Positions 43,849-52,784 of a stretch of 64,000 nt of DNA are shown here, piece after piece. The position numbers were made by a program, and so were the translations under genes. Source of the DNA: CALESS01 sp041741455. GTDB lineage: Bacteria > Chloroflexota > Anaerolineae > Anaerolineales > Anaerolineaceae. The DNA is taken from positions 47,362-111,361 of the forward strand of contig JBGSJZ010000111.1 of assembly GCA_041741455.1 (NCBI GenBank). The letters run 5' to 3'. A model generated the notes under the pieces. That model had not been told where the DNA came from. It saw nothing but the letters and a program-made list of their open reading frames with translations, and did not search any database. Numbering within the stretch: position 1 is the first letter of the stretch; each line of letters starts with the position of its first letter.

Positions 43849-45084
43849 ATGTCAAAAATTCAGACCCTCGAGATAACCAGCCTGGCATATGGCGGGGACG
43901 GCTTTGGCCGCCTGCCAGATGGCCGGGCATGTTTTGTACCCTTCACCCTGCCCGGCGAACAGGTGCGGGTGACCTTGACCGAAGAAAAGGCCGGCCACGC
44001 CCGTGGACGATTGCTGGAGGTCCTGCGCCCCTCCCCGGAACGCATCCAACCCCCCTGCCGGCATTTTGGTGTCTGCGGCGGCTGCCACTACCAACACCTG
44101 GACTACCCGGCCCAACTGGCAGCCAAGCAGCGGATCTTTGCTGAGCAACTGACCCGCATCGCTGGCATTTCCAACCCGCCGGTGTTGCCGATCGTACCCT
44201 CTCCGCTGCCGTGGAATTACCGCAACACAGTGCAATTCAGCCTGGGTCCCAACGGCAAGCCGGGTTACCAGGCGGCTGGCAGCCACACGGTGGTGGAGAT
44301 CGAAGAATGCCGACTGCCGGAAACCGCCCTCAATGAATTCTGGCCGTCGTTGGATTTGGAATCTGTACCAGACATCGAACGAGTGGAGCTTAAGCTGGGA
44401 GCAGGCGAGGATATCCTGGTCAACTTTGAGTCTTCCGAGCCGTACGTTCCTGACTTTGAATTCAGCACCGAGGCGGATGTGTCGGTCGTTCACCTCAGCC
44501 CGGATGGGATCGTGCTGCTGGCCGGGGATGACTTCACCACGCTGGAAGTGCTGGGGCGACCGTTCCGCGTTTCAGCGGGGGCATTCTTCCAAGTCAACAC
44601 CTCCCAGGCAGCGGCCATGGTGCAACACCTGTTCGACATTCTGCCGGTAACGCCACAAACCAACTTGCTGGATGTGTATTGTGGGGTGGGTCTGTTCAGC
44701 GCTTTCTTTGCCGGGCGCGTTGGGCAAGTGAGCGGAATCGAGCTTTCTGAACCAGCCTGCCGGGATTTTGCAGTCAACCTGGATGAATTTGAGAACGTGG
44801 CGCTCTACCAGGGGGCGGCTGAGGATGTGCTGCCCGGGCTGAATTTCCCGGTGGATGCGGCGATTGTCGATCCACCGCGCGCCGGGCTAGCCCGACCGGT
44901 ATTGGATGCCCTGCTGCAGCTGGCTCCGCCCCAACTGGCCTACATCTCCTGTGACCCCTCGACCCTGGCGCGGGATGCCAAGCGTTTACTAGCGGGCGGT
45001 TACCAGTTGACCCAGGCCACCCCGTTTGATTTGTTCCCGCAGACGTATCATATTGAGTCGATCAGTTTGTTTGAAAAAATATAA
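43849..45084 (+). CDS. TrmA/RlmD-family uridine-5-methyltransferase
   Basis: This enzyme makes 5-methyluridine in rRNA or tRNA using SAM. Residues 1-60 form a TRAM domain (FVPFTLPGEQVRVTL). The iron-sulphur Cys pattern CRHFGVCGGCHYQHLDY (about 72-88) marks the RlmC/D type. The catalytic domain has LLDVYCGVGLFSAFFA, IVDPPRAGL and the nucleophile in YISCDPSTLARD. I start at the ATG at 43849 (MSKIQTLEITS); TTG two codons upstream is less likely. The precise target nucleotide is not readable from sequence. It is divergent from the ACIII cluster. Confidence 0.93.
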   Translation: MSKIQTLEITSLAYGGDGFGRLPDGRACFVPFTLPGEQVRVTLTEEKAGHARGRLLEVLRPSPERIQPPCRHFGVCGGCHYQHLDYPAQLAAKQRIFAEQLTRIAGISNPPVLPIVPSPLPWNYRNTVQFSLGPNGKPGYQAAGSHTVVEIEECRLPETALNEFWPSLDLESVPDIERVELKLGAGEDILVNFESSEPYVPDFEFSTEADVSVVHLSPDGIVLLAGDDFTTLEVLGRPFRVSAGAFFQVNTSQAAAMVQHLFDILPVTPQTNLLDVYCGVGLFSAFFAGRVGQVSGIELSEPACRDFAVNLDEFENVALYQGAAEDVLPGLNFPVDAAIVDPPRAGLARPVLDALLQLAPPQLAYISCDPSTLARDAKRLLAGGYQLTQATPFDLFPQTYHIESISLFEKI

Positions 45085-45109
45085 CCTTAGGTGGCTTTTT
45101 GAAGAAGAA

Positions 45110-45136
45110 ACCACAGATCTCACAGATCACACAGAT
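45110..45136. repeat. ACAGAT-type dispersed repeat, copy 2
   Basis: accacagatctcacagatcacacagat repeats an 8-9 bp unit and matches the copy at 42486. It lies between the methyltransferase gene and the sigma factor gene. Confidence 0.55.
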
Positions 45137-45268
45137 AAACCCCCAAAAATAGCTGATCATTTGCACGGTCAGCAACAGACCGTGAGATTGATCGAATTAC
45201 TAACTTTTTCCTTGAGTAAAGGATCAATTATATAGAAGGATCCTCTATCCAAAAATCAAGGAAAATTT

Positions 45269-45895
45269 ATGGAAGAATTCCAAGCGATCGCGCTGCTTAA
45301 ACAAAAGAACCTGGCTGGCCTGGAACCATTAATCGAACGCTACCACCTGCAGGCTATCCGCACCTCCTACCTGATCCTTCAAGATGCTGACCTGGCAGAA
45401 GATATCGTTCAAATCGCCTATTTGCAGGCTGCCGAGAAAATCTCACAATTGAGATCGCCCACTTTCGGGGGCTGGTTTCTGAAAATTGTGATCAACCTCA
45501 GTATCAAAGCGGCCATCCGGCAAAAGAGGACCACTCCCCTGCCCTCCACAGAAGATGAGGGTATCCACTCAATTCAATCCTGGCTGCTGGATCCAGGGCC
45601 TTCCCCGGAAGAACAGGTTTTAGCAACTGAACAGAAAACGAAGGTATGGCAGGCGCTGACCCGGCTCAATCCCCAGGAGAGAGCGGCTGTGGTGATGAAA
45701 TATTTCCTCGAAATGAGCGAAGCCGAGATCACCCGGGAATTGCACAGTCCCCTCTCCACGATTAAATGGCGGCTGTATTCCGCCCGGGAGAAACTGCGCC
45801 GAAGCCTGACCCCGGTAGCTGAAAAGATGAATCCCCATTCACCGGCGTCAATCCCACAACCGGTTGACAAGGAACCGCAAAATGAAAACAAATAA
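45269..45895 (+). CDS. ECF-type RNA polymerase sigma factor
   Basis: The 208-residue protein has sigma region 2 (about residues 12-80, SYLILQDADLAEDIVQIAYL and a FGGWFLKIVINL helix) and region 4 (about 120-175, LTRLNPQERAAVVMKYFLEM and STIKWRLYSAREKLRRSL). It directs RNA polymerase to specific promoters in response to an envelope or stress signal. The next gene overlaps its end by 14 nt and encodes a membrane protein expected to be its anti-sigma partner. AAGGAAAATTT precedes the ATG. Confidence 0.93.
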   Translation: MEEFQAIALLKQKNLAGLEPLIERYHLQAIRTSYLILQDADLAEDIVQIAYLQAAEKISQLRSPTFGGWFLKIVINLSIKAAIRQKRTTPLPSTEDEGIHSIQSWLLDPGPSPEEQVLATEQKTKVWQALTRLNPQERAAVVMKYFLEMSEAEITRELHSPLSTIKWRLYSAREKLRRSLTPVAEKMNPHSPASIPQPVDKEPQNENK

Positions 45896-47180
45896 ACCCC
45901 GCCAACAGGTACTGGCAGACCTGGCCGGAGAGGTATTTCCGGATCAGCCCATTCCGGCCAGGGAAATTAAAGAGAAGGTTGAATCCTCAATCCAGCTAAA
46001 GGCAAATACCCGGCGCAGGCAGCGTCAGGCCATTAGCCTCTCGACCCTTGCCTTTCTTTTACTGGCAGGCGCCATCTTTTTGATGACCCCAAGCGGCAAG
46101 GCTGCAGCCGAAAGCCTGTTCCAATTCTTCCGGAACGAACCGGCCAGCCAACGCCCACCGCAGGTGGTCGTTCAGCGCGAAACAGAATTGCCCACCTGGG
46201 CCCCCGCTCAAAACCAGCCTAGTGAGACATCTACCCTGGAACCGCAGATCATCGTCCTGGATGACTTTATTTCCGACCTGACGGTGGAAGAAGCGGAGAA
46301 ACTGGCAGGGTTTGCCGTCACCGGTACACAGCAAATGCCGGAAGGCTATCTTCACTATGGTGTGGCATACAACCAGAGGACACAGGGAGTCATCCAAACT
46401 TTTACCTGGGATGGCAAGCCGGGCGGGGAAATCATCTTCCTCAGCCAGCAATTGTCGGCTGAGGTTGAGCCAGTCGGACAAGATGCAGAGATTCAGGCAA
46501 TTAAGTTGGGAGAGACCCGGGTGGAGGTCGTTGCCGGTTGTTGGTTTCAGCTGCCTGGATCCAGCATGGAAACCTGGGAGGCCGATGCACCGGTTTACAC
46601 CTACCGCTGGCTGAAGGATGGGTTCCACTACAGCCTGATGTTTGTCATCAACGAGCCCAGCGGTCCGGGGTATCTTTCCGAGGAGAACCGCCTCACCCTG
46701 GTGAAACTGCTGACTGGAAACGCGGAGGAAGTGCCCGAGTATTGGAACTTGAACAACCTGAGCCTGGAAGACGCCAGGGAGGTGACGGATTTCTCTGCCA
46801 TCGTTCCAACCCGGGAATTCCCTGGATTGAGCTTTGATCGGGCTGTTTATGAGCCGGAAAACAGGCGGCTGGTTTTCCTCTACGAACCCGATGGCAGTCC
46901 TTTTAGCCTGCGGATTTTTGAAATCCCCCTGCCGGGACAGACTGAAACAGATTACAGTAACTATCCGCCTGATTCCGTTGAAGAGGTAATGGTGGGAGGT
47001 TACCCGGCAACCCTGGTGCGCGGCGCAATGGTAGACGGTAAATATGATCCAAATTTCAGCATCTCCCTGAGTTGGAAGACTGAAACGGTGTTCATCAACC
47101 TGTTTTTGAGAGCCATGGGCGAATCCCTGCCAGATGTACCTGTCGATGTTCTGGTGAATTTTGCAGAGGGGATGAAGTAA
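45882..47180 (+). CDS. Membrane anti-sigma-like protein with DUF4367-type outer region
   Basis: The 432-residue protein has a cytoplasmic N-terminus of about 45 residues, one membrane helix (about 46-68, SLSTLAFLLLAGAIFLM) and a large outer region with repeated DUF4367-like modules (for example EEAEKLAGFAVTGTQQMPEG and a second copy near residue 260). The ATG lies inside the sigma gene end (45882 against a stop at 45893-45895), indicating translational coupling. It probably holds the sigma factor inactive until a signal reaches the outer domain. An obvious zinc-binding anti-sigma motif is not visible, so this is inference from position and topology. Confidence 0.78.
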   Translation: MKTNKPRQQVLADLAGEVFPDQPIPAREIKEKVESSIQLKANTRRRQRQAISLSTLAFLLLAGAIFLMTPSGKAAAESLFQFFRNEPASQRPPQVVVQRETELPTWAPAQNQPSETSTLEPQIIVLDDFISDLTVEEAEKLAGFAVTGTQQMPEGYLHYGVAYNQRTQGVIQTFTWDGKPGGEIIFLSQQLSAEVEPVGQDAEIQAIKLGETRVEVVAGCWFQLPGSSMETWEADAPVYTYRWLKDGFHYSLMFVINEPSGPGYLSEENRLTLVKLLTGNAEEVPEYWNLNNLSLEDAREVTDFSAIVPTREFPGLSFDRAVYEPENRRLVFLYEPDGSPFSLRIFEIPLPGQTETDYSNYPPDSVEEVMVGGYPATLVRGAMVDGKYDPNFSISLSWKTETVFINLFLRAMGESLPDVPVDVLVNFAEGMK

Positions 47181-47213
47181 TCCGGGGTAGATCCCTCCCA
47201 CCTTGTCCTATGG

Positions 47214-47241
47214 CATTGTCCATCCCTGCGGATGGACAATG
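47214..47241 (+). terminator. Hairpin after the anti-sigma gene
   Basis: A perfect 12-bp stem (47214-47225 with 47230-47241) closes a ctgc loop and is followed by TATTTTC. It lies 33 nt after the stop and probably terminates the sigma/anti-sigma transcript. Confidence 0.65.
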
Positions 47242-47351
47242 TATTTTCAAGGATCGCAAGGGTATAATCTGGATGCGCTGAAGCACTTGCCAGAAAAGAT
47301 GCCTGCCGCAACGTCTACGACCGTTTTTCGTATATTGAGTGAGGAGAAAAA

Positions 47352-47918
47352 ATGGAAATACTTGGAATATTTACAGCATTTGGGCTTTCGGCAAGTGCGG
47401 GGTTGAATGCCTACATCCCGCTGCTGGCAGTGGCATTATTGGCGCGCTTCACAGATTTAATCCACCTCAAAGCGCCCTGGGATGGGATCACCAGCTGGTG
47501 GATCATTGGAATCTTGATTTTTCTTTCAGTCATCGAGTTCGTGGCGGATAAAATCCCGGCGGTGGATCATGTCAATGATGTCATCATGACCTTCATTCGC
47601 CCGGCGGCCGGGGCGATCGTCTTTGCAGCCAGCACCAGTGTGATCGAAGTCAACACGGTGTTTGCGATGGCAATGGGTCTGCTGGTGGCCGGCAGCGTGC
47701 ACGCGGTCAAGGCCAGCGCCCGCCCATTGGTGACCGTTTCAACCGGCGGCACCGGCAACGCCCTGGTCAGCCTGGCCGAAGATACCGTTTCCACAGCGGT
47801 CTCGGTGGTCTCGATCCTCTGGCCGTACGTGGCGGCCTTCTTCGTGCTACTGGGATTTTTCCTGATTATCCTGTGGCTGGTACGGCGGAACAAAAAGCAT
47901 AGCGGGGGTGAGGTTTAG
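47352..47918 (+). CDS. DUF4126 family integral membrane protein
   Basis: The 188-residue product has four or five hydrophobic segments and the family sequence LSASAGLNAYIPLLAVALLA at the N-terminus and KASARPLVTVSTGGTGNALV in the middle. The family is widespread and of unknown function. GAGGAG precedes the ATG. Its last 72 nt overlap, tail to tail, the DUF402 gene on the other strand. Confidence 0.85.
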   Translation: MEILGIFTAFGLSASAGLNAYIPLLAVALLARFTDLIHLKAPWDGITSWWIIGILIFLSVIEFVADKIPAVDHVNDVIMTFIRPAAGAIVFAASTSVIEVNTVFAMAMGLLVAGSVHAVKASARPLVTVSTGGTGNALVSLAEDTVSTAVSVVSILWPYVAAFFVLLGFFLIILWLVRRNKKHSGGEV

Positions 47919-48395
47919 CGCCTCCAGGCGCAGAGAAACCGGCTGATCAAACCAGCCTTTCAGTTCATTCAATGCCCGGCGGGCTTGCTCCTGCCGGGTT
48001 TCGTCTAGATTTAACTCGGCAAACTCATCTTCATCCAACACCAGCATGCGTCCATCCGGGTAGACCAGCAGATCCAGCGCCAGATCAACATAAGAGATGG
48101 TGTCATCCCCAAACACAGCCGGCAGGCTGATATTGCAGTACCAACCCTTGATACGGCCATCGGCTTTGTCATGGATTTCGTAGATGTTATACCAGCGATC
48201 ATTCAGGTAGATTTCAACGAACGGATCGCCCTGCCCCAGCAGGATGCCGTGGAACAACATCTCCGGCCGGTTGAAGCCCGCCATCAGTAAAACTGCATTC
48301 GCTGAGACTTGCAGGACTTTCGCTTCGTAACGCCAGGTTTCCTGCCCGGCTAGATTCAATTTAAGCACAGAAATGAGCTGCCCGGGATGCATCAT
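47847..48395 (-). CDS. DUF402 family protein
   Basis: The 182-residue product has the DUF402 beta-barrel sequence: WYNIYEIHDKADGRIKGWYC followed by NISLPA, and YVDLALDLLVYPDGR, then an Asp/Glu-rich DEDEFAELN. Members of this family include nucleoside di/triphosphatases and RNA-associated enzymes, so a phosphohydrolase role is possible. The ATG overlaps the end of the ABC ATPase gene (48392-48395). Its 3' end overlaps the DUF4126 gene by 72 nt; the last 23 or so residues are encoded in that overlap. Confidence 0.82.
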   Translation of the reverse strand: MMHPGQLISVLKLNLAGQETWRYEAKVLQVSANAVLLMAGFNRPEMLFHGILLGQGDPFVEIYLNDRWYNIYEIHDKADGRIKGWYCNISLPAVFGDDTISYVDLALDLLVYPDGRMLVLDEDEFAELNLDETRQEQARRALNELKGWFDQPVSLRLEALNLTPAMLFVPPYQPQDNQEKSQ

Positions 48396-49447
48396 GGCTG
48401 ATCCGAGCCTGGCAGCAGAATGATTTCCTCCGGCCTCAGGCTGAGTTGGAGATTCTCGCCAACTTTCAGCGTAGTGGACAACAAGAACTCAAGCCGTTGG
48501 CCGCCCGGGCAAGTGAATGCCACCCGGAAACCCAGACCACGAAAGGCTACGTCCTGCACCACAGCCTGGACCTGGTTGATCTCCCCCTGCGGTGGAGTGG
48601 AGGCAGCGGTGGGCCGGATTAAAACCGTCACTGCATCACCCAGATTCAAGGTAAATTGCGGTGGATTCGCTACCTGCAAACTACCCAGACAGGTGTCAAC
48701 CTCCAACGGATGGATCCGCAAGACTTTTCCAGGCAGTAAATTATTCAGTCCGAGAAAAAGCGCCGCCCAGGCGGAAGATGGTTGCGCATAAACTTCCTGG
48801 GGCGGGCCGCTTTGCTCCACCCGGCCATTGTGCAACAAAACCAGGCGGTCAGCCAGAGCAAAGGCTTCCTCCTGGTCATGGGTGACATAAATGGCTGGGA
48901 TACCGGTTTGGTGAAGCAGCTCGTGCAACTCTCCGATCAACTGCTCGCGCAGGCTGCGGTCGAGGGCACCCAGCGGCTCATCCAACATCAGCAGGCGCGG
49001 CCGGGGAGCCAGGGCCCGGGCCAGGGCCACCCGTTGCTGCTCACCACCGGAGAGATCAGTCACCCGGCGGTCACCAAAGCCAGTCAGGTTGACCTGTTCC
49101 AGGGCGGCCTGGACCTGGTGATTCATTTCCTCTTTGGCCAGGTGCTGCATCTTCAAGCCAAAACCAACGTTCTGGGTGACCGTCCGGTGGGGAAAAAGGG
49201 CGTAATCCTGGAACATCAGGCCAAACTGGCGCAAATGGACCGGCACATCCTTCAGGTCTGCGCCATCCCACAACACCTGGCCCCCCTCGGGAAGCTCCAG
49301 CCCGGCGATGATGCGCAGCAAGGTACTCTTGCCGCTGCCCGAAGCCCCCAGCAGGCAGACAGTCTCCCCGCCGGCCACATCAAACGAGACACCCCGCAGC
49401 AACGGCTTGCCTTCGTAGGATTTGGTGATGTCGCGAATAACCAGCAT
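48392..49447 (-). CDS. ABC transporter ATP-binding protein, PotA/CysA-like, without visible permease
   Basis: The 351-residue ATPase has Walker A GASGSGKST, Q-loop MFQDYALFP, signature LSGGEQQRVALARALA, Walker B LLMLDEPLGALD and the switch His in YVTHDQEEA. The C-terminal about 110 residues form a TOBE domain, which places it with importers of the spermidine/sulphate/iron/molybdate type. No permease or binding-protein gene is adjacent, so the substrate is unknown. Upstream and in the same direction is a 93-residue membrane protein gene, but that does not resemble a permease. Confidence 0.88.
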   Translation of the reverse strand: MLVIRDITKSYEGKPLLRGVSFDVAGGETVCLLGASGSGKSTLLRIIAGLELPEGGQVLWDGADLKDVPVHLRQFGLMFQDYALFPHRTVTQNVGFGLKMQHLAKEEMNHQVQAALEQVNLTGFGDRRVTDLSGGEQQRVALARALAPRPRLLMLDEPLGALDRSLREQLIGELHELLHQTGIPAIYVTHDQEEAFALADRLVLLHNGRVEQSGPPQEVYAQPSSAWAALFLGLNNLLPGKVLRIHPLEVDTCLGSLQVANPPQFTLNLGDAVTVLIRPTAASTPPQGEINQVQAVVQDVAFRGLGFRVAFTCPGGQRLEFLLSTTLKVGENLQLSLRPEEIILLPGSDQP

Positions 49448-49449
49448 TT

Positions 49450-49731
49450 CTAAAGTCCCAGCACACCCAGAATTACGGTCAGGACCAGCAAAACCAGCAA
49501 TCCGAGGATGATCAAGATACTGACAGCTTTACTCCGCAGGAAGGAGCCCAGGGTGCCAGTGGCGGTGGTCGCCAGGCTGAGCAGCAAGGCGCTGACCCCA
49601 AGCACGATGAAAAAAGTTCCGCCGGCAGCCCAGGCCAGCCCGGCGCCCACCCCCAGGCCAAGGTAAATGAGGGCTGCACCAACAGCCAGCACAACGAAGG
49701 GTAAGATAATTTCACCACGGCGGGTTTTCAT
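49450..49731 (-). CDS. Small membrane protein, three predicted helices
   Basis: The 93-residue product consists mainly of three hydrophobic segments (about 8-30, 32-55 and 70-92, for example ILIILGLLVLLVLTVILGVL). No family is recognised. Its stop is 2 nt before the start of the ABC ATPase gene, so they are co-transcribed. It is too short for a typical ABC permease. Confidence 0.65.
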   Translation of the reverse strand: MKTRRGEIILPFVVLAVGAALIYLGLGVGAGLAWAAGGTFFIVLGVSALLLSLATTATGTLGSFLRSKAVSILIILGLLVLLVLTVILGVLGL

Positions 49732-49758
49732 GGGGGGATCCTTTCAGACAAAAGCACA

Positions 49759-49784
49759 AGCATGGAGAAGCAGAGGGCACAGAG
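49759..49784. repeat. ACAGAG-type dispersed repeat, copy 3, with hairpin
   Basis: agcatggagaagcagagggcacagag belongs to the family at 42486. Its last part, gggcacagag, pairs with ctctgtgccc to form a 10-bp hairpin (49775-49801) after the valS stop, which may serve as a terminator. Confidence 0.5.
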
Positions 49785-49811
49785 CTTTTTTCTCTGTGCC
49801 CTTAATTAATT

Positions 49812-52508
49812 TTACCCCAGATGCGACAGTTGGTCGCGGAGTTTAGCAGCAGTTTCCCGGATGGCAGTCAATCGCTGGCGTTCCTTGTCAACCACGGCCG
49901 GGGGTGCTTTTTCGGCAAAGGTGCTGCCCAGTAAGGTCTCCAAGCGGGAGATTTGCGCTTCGGCATCGGCCAGTTCTTTTTCCAGCCGGGCACGCTCGGC
50001 GTCGTTATCCACCAACTCGGCCAGCGGGAGGTAGATTTCCACCCCGCCGATCACCAGCCCCACTCCGCCCTGTGGTTTGGACAGAAAAGTCGGCAGGATT
50101 TCAAACTGCGCCAGGTCCACCTGGGCCAGGGCAGCAATCGCCCGAGCCTGGGCAGCCAGCATGGTTTGGCGTTCCCCTGCCGCAATCATTACCGGGATGC
50201 GCTTGCCGGCCGGGATCTTCTTCTCCACCCGCACGTTGCGGATGGCGCGCACGATCTCCTGCACCAGGGCAAAGTCTTCAATCTTAGCTTCCTCCCAGCC
50301 CTCCAGCGGGCGCTCCTGCGGCCAGGCAGCAACGATCAGGGCTTCCTCCCAGCCGTTCTGGGGGGTGTAGATCGGATGCTCGGCGCAGGCGGCCTTGAGG
50401 TGACCCCAGAGTTCCTCGGTCACAAAGGGTGTGAAGGGGTGCAGCAGGCGCAGGCAGGTATCCAGCGTACGCGCCAGGGTCTGGGCGGTGTAGAAAGCCC
50501 GGTCGCCCCCTTCGGCCAGTTGCAGCTTGGCAATTTCCACGTACCAATCGGCAAACTCCGCCCAGAAGAAATCGTAAATTTGGCGGCCAGCCTCGCCATA
50601 TTGATGGGTAGCGAACAATCGCTCCACATCCCGCACCAGGGCTTGCAAGCGAGCCCAGATCCATGAATCAGCCAGGGTCCACTCCGGCTCCGCCTGGGCT
50701 TTCCGCGGGGCGTTCTCCAGAATCCCAATCACAAAGCGGGTGGCATTCCAGATCTTGTTAGCAAAGTTGCGGGTGGCTTCCACCTTCTTCAGGCTGACGC
50801 TGGTATCTGCACCCGGGGAGGAACCCACCAGCAGGCTGAAGCGCAGGGCGTCCGTGCCCATCTCGTCCATGACGATGAGCGGGTCGATGGAGTTGCCCTT
50901 GGTCTTGCTCATCTTGTGCCCGTGCTCATCCCGGATCAGTCCGTGCAGGTAGACGGTGTGGAAGGGCGGCTGGCCGGTGAATTCCAGACCAAACATGATC
51001 ATGCGCGCCACCCAGAAGAAGAGGATGTCATAACCGGTCTCCAGCACCGAGGTCGGGTAGAAGTAGTCCAGGTCGGGGGTCTGGTCCGGCCAGCCGAGGG
51101 TGGAGAACGGCCAGAGACCGGAGGAGAACCAGGTGTCGAGCACATCCAGATCCTGCTGGATGTGGCTGCTGCCGCAGTGGGCGCAGTGGGTGGCGTCCTC
51201 GCGGCTGGCGGTCATCTCGCCACAATCGGCGCAATACCAGACCGGGATGCGGTGTCCCCACCACAACTGGCGGCTGATGCACCAATCCTGGATGTTCTCC
51301 AGCCAGTTGTAGTAAATCTTGGTGAAGCGTTCCGGCACGATCTGGATGCGACCATCCCGCACGGCAGCCAGGCCAGCCTCGGCCAGGGGTTGGATCTTGA
51401 CGAACCACTGGGTGGAGATCATCGGCTCCACGATCTCACCACCGCGCTGCGAGCGAGGCACGTTAAGCATGTAGGGTTCTTCCTTGATCACCAATCCGGC
51501 GGCGGCCATATCCGCCCAGATTTGCTTGCGGCAGGCGTAGCGGTCGAGGCCCTGGTACTGACCGCCATTTTCGTTGATGGCAGCAGCTTCGGTCAGGATG
51601 TTGATCATCGGCAGGTTGTGCTTGAGGGCGATGGCGTAATCGTTCGGGTCGTGGGCCGGGGTGATCTTGAGGGCGCCCGTGCCAAACTCGCGATCCACGT
51701 ATTCATCCCCAATCACCGGAATCTCCCGGCCGAGCATCGGCACCCGCACCAGCTTGCCGATGTACTGCTGGTAGCGCGGATCCTCCGGATGCACGGCCAC
51801 AGCGGTATCGCCCAGGATGGTTTCCGGGCGGGTGGTGGCCACCGGCAGGTATTCGCCGGAGCCATCCGCCAGCATGTAGCGGAAGTAGTAGAGCGTACCG
51901 GGTTCCTGGGAGTATTCCACTTCCAGGTCGCTGACAGCGGTGCGCAGCGAGGGCGACCAGTTGATCATGCGCGGGCCGCGATAGATCAAGCCCTTCTCGT
52001 AGAGGGTGACGAAGGCCTCGCGCACGGCGCGCGAAAGTCCGGCATCCAGGGTGAAGCGGGTGCGCGACCAGTCACAGGAGGCGCCCAGGCGGCGGATCTG
52101 CTTGAAGATCAGGCCGCCGTATTTTTCCTTCCACTCCCACATGAGCTTGACGAACTCCTCGCGGGAGTAGTCATCCCGGCGCTTGCCCTGTTTGGCCAGG
52201 GCTTTTTCCACCAGCATCTGGGTGGCGATACCGGCGTGATCCGAGCCGGGCACCCAGAGGGCTGGCACACCCTTCATGCGGTGATAGCGGATCATCAGGT
52301 CTTCCATGGCGACGAACAGGGCGTGGCCCAGGTGCAGCTCGCCGGTCACGTTGGGCGGCGGGATGGAGATGACGAACGGCTTCCTGGTCGGGTCAAAGCC
52401 GGGTTTCTTGGGGTCATTGGAGGGTGCAAAGAAGCCGCGCTCCTCCCACCACTGGTAAAGGCGCTCCTCGGTGGAGCGGAAATCGTAGGCTTTCGGTAGG
52501 TCAGTCAT
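49812..52508 (-). CDS. valS: Valyl-tRNA synthetase
   Basis: The 898-residue class I synthetase charges tRNA-Val. HIGH appears in PPPNVTGELHLGHALF, the KMSKS loop as KMSKTKGNSIDPL, and the editing domain lies between them (with GTGALKITPAHDPNDY). Residues about 830-895 form the C-terminal coiled-coil arm typical of ValRS. Cys pairs in CADCGEM and CAHCGSS suggest a zinc site in the connective region. The ATG has AAAGGAATT upstream. A T-box leader and strong promoter lie upstream (52785-53093), with about 270 nt of repeat-rich sequence between terminator and start codon. Confidence 0.96.
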   Translation of the reverse strand: MTDLPKAYDFRSTEERLYQWWEERGFFAPSNDPKKPGFDPTRKPFVISIPPPNVTGELHLGHALFVAMEDLMIRYHRMKGVPALWVPGSDHAGIATQMLVEKALAKQGKRRDDYSREEFVKLMWEWKEKYGGLIFKQIRRLGASCDWSRTRFTLDAGLSRAVREAFVTLYEKGLIYRGPRMINWSPSLRTAVSDLEVEYSQEPGTLYYFRYMLADGSGEYLPVATTRPETILGDTAVAVHPEDPRYQQYIGKLVRVPMLGREIPVIGDEYVDREFGTGALKITPAHDPNDYAIALKHNLPMINILTEAAAINENGGQYQGLDRYACRKQIWADMAAAGLVIKEEPYMLNVPRSQRGGEIVEPMISTQWFVKIQPLAEAGLAAVRDGRIQIVPERFTKIYYNWLENIQDWCISRQLWWGHRIPVWYCADCGEMTASREDATHCAHCGSSHIQQDLDVLDTWFSSGLWPFSTLGWPDQTPDLDYFYPTSVLETGYDILFFWVARMIMFGLEFTGQPPFHTVYLHGLIRDEHGHKMSKTKGNSIDPLIVMDEMGTDALRFSLLVGSSPGADTSVSLKKVEATRNFANKIWNATRFVIGILENAPRKAQAEPEWTLADSWIWARLQALVRDVERLFATHQYGEAGRQIYDFFWAEFADWYVEIAKLQLAEGGDRAFYTAQTLARTLDTCLRLLHPFTPFVTEELWGHLKAACAEHPIYTPQNGWEEALIVAAWPQERPLEGWEEAKIEDFALVQEIVRAIRNVRVEKKIPAGKRIPVMIAAGERQTMLAAQARAIAALAQVDLAQFEILPTFLSKPQGGVGLVIGGVEIYLPLAELVDNDAERARLEKELADAEAQISRLETLLGSTFAEKAPPAVVDKERQRLTAIRETAAKLRDQLSHLG

Positions 52509-52534
52509 TTTTTTAATTCCTTTGCAAGTTATTT

Positions 52535-52569
52535 ACCACGGAGGCACGGATGACACGGAGTTCGCGGAG
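52535..52569. repeat. ACGGAG-type dispersed repeat, copy 4
   Basis: accacggaggcacggatgac followed by acggagttcgcggag is the closest match to copy 1 at 42486. It lies in the valS leader between the T-box terminator and the start codon. Confidence 0.6.
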
Positions 52570-52636
52570 TAAACCTTTTTCTCATGTCGGGGTGGATGAT
52601 TGTGCAACCGATTGTTAATGAACGAAAATCAGGTTC

Positions 52637-52697
52637 GTTGGGTTTCACTCAAGCCGAGAAGGGCAAGGTTACGAAAGAACCGCTCAACCCAACCTAC
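52637..52697. repeat. GTTGGGTT...AACCCAAC palindromic repeat, third copy
   Basis: gttgggtttcactcaagccg at the left and ctcaacccaacctac at the right match the outer module of the tandem units at 25704-26000. The arms gttgggtt (52637-52644) and aacccaac (52686-52693) are inverted. An additional 7-bp hairpin cgcgggc/gcccgcg lies at 52712-52730. All sit inside the valS leader. Confidence 0.7.
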
Positions 52698-52784
52698 GGG
52701 TCAGGACGAGGCGCGGGCTGACTGCCCGCGTGGACGCTCCGATACATTGATTCCAGCTTGAATGCCGCTTCATTCTTGCTCCGT

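Noticed and set aside
46059..47201. 380-codon minus-strand frame opposite the anti-sigma gene
   Set aside because: The plus-strand gene is translationally coupled to the sigma factor and has a membrane helix; the antisense frame has neither.
50916..52499. Long 527-codon plus-strand frame opposite valS
   Set aside because: It is the antisense of a GC-rich synthetase gene with clear class I motifs and has no family resemblance.
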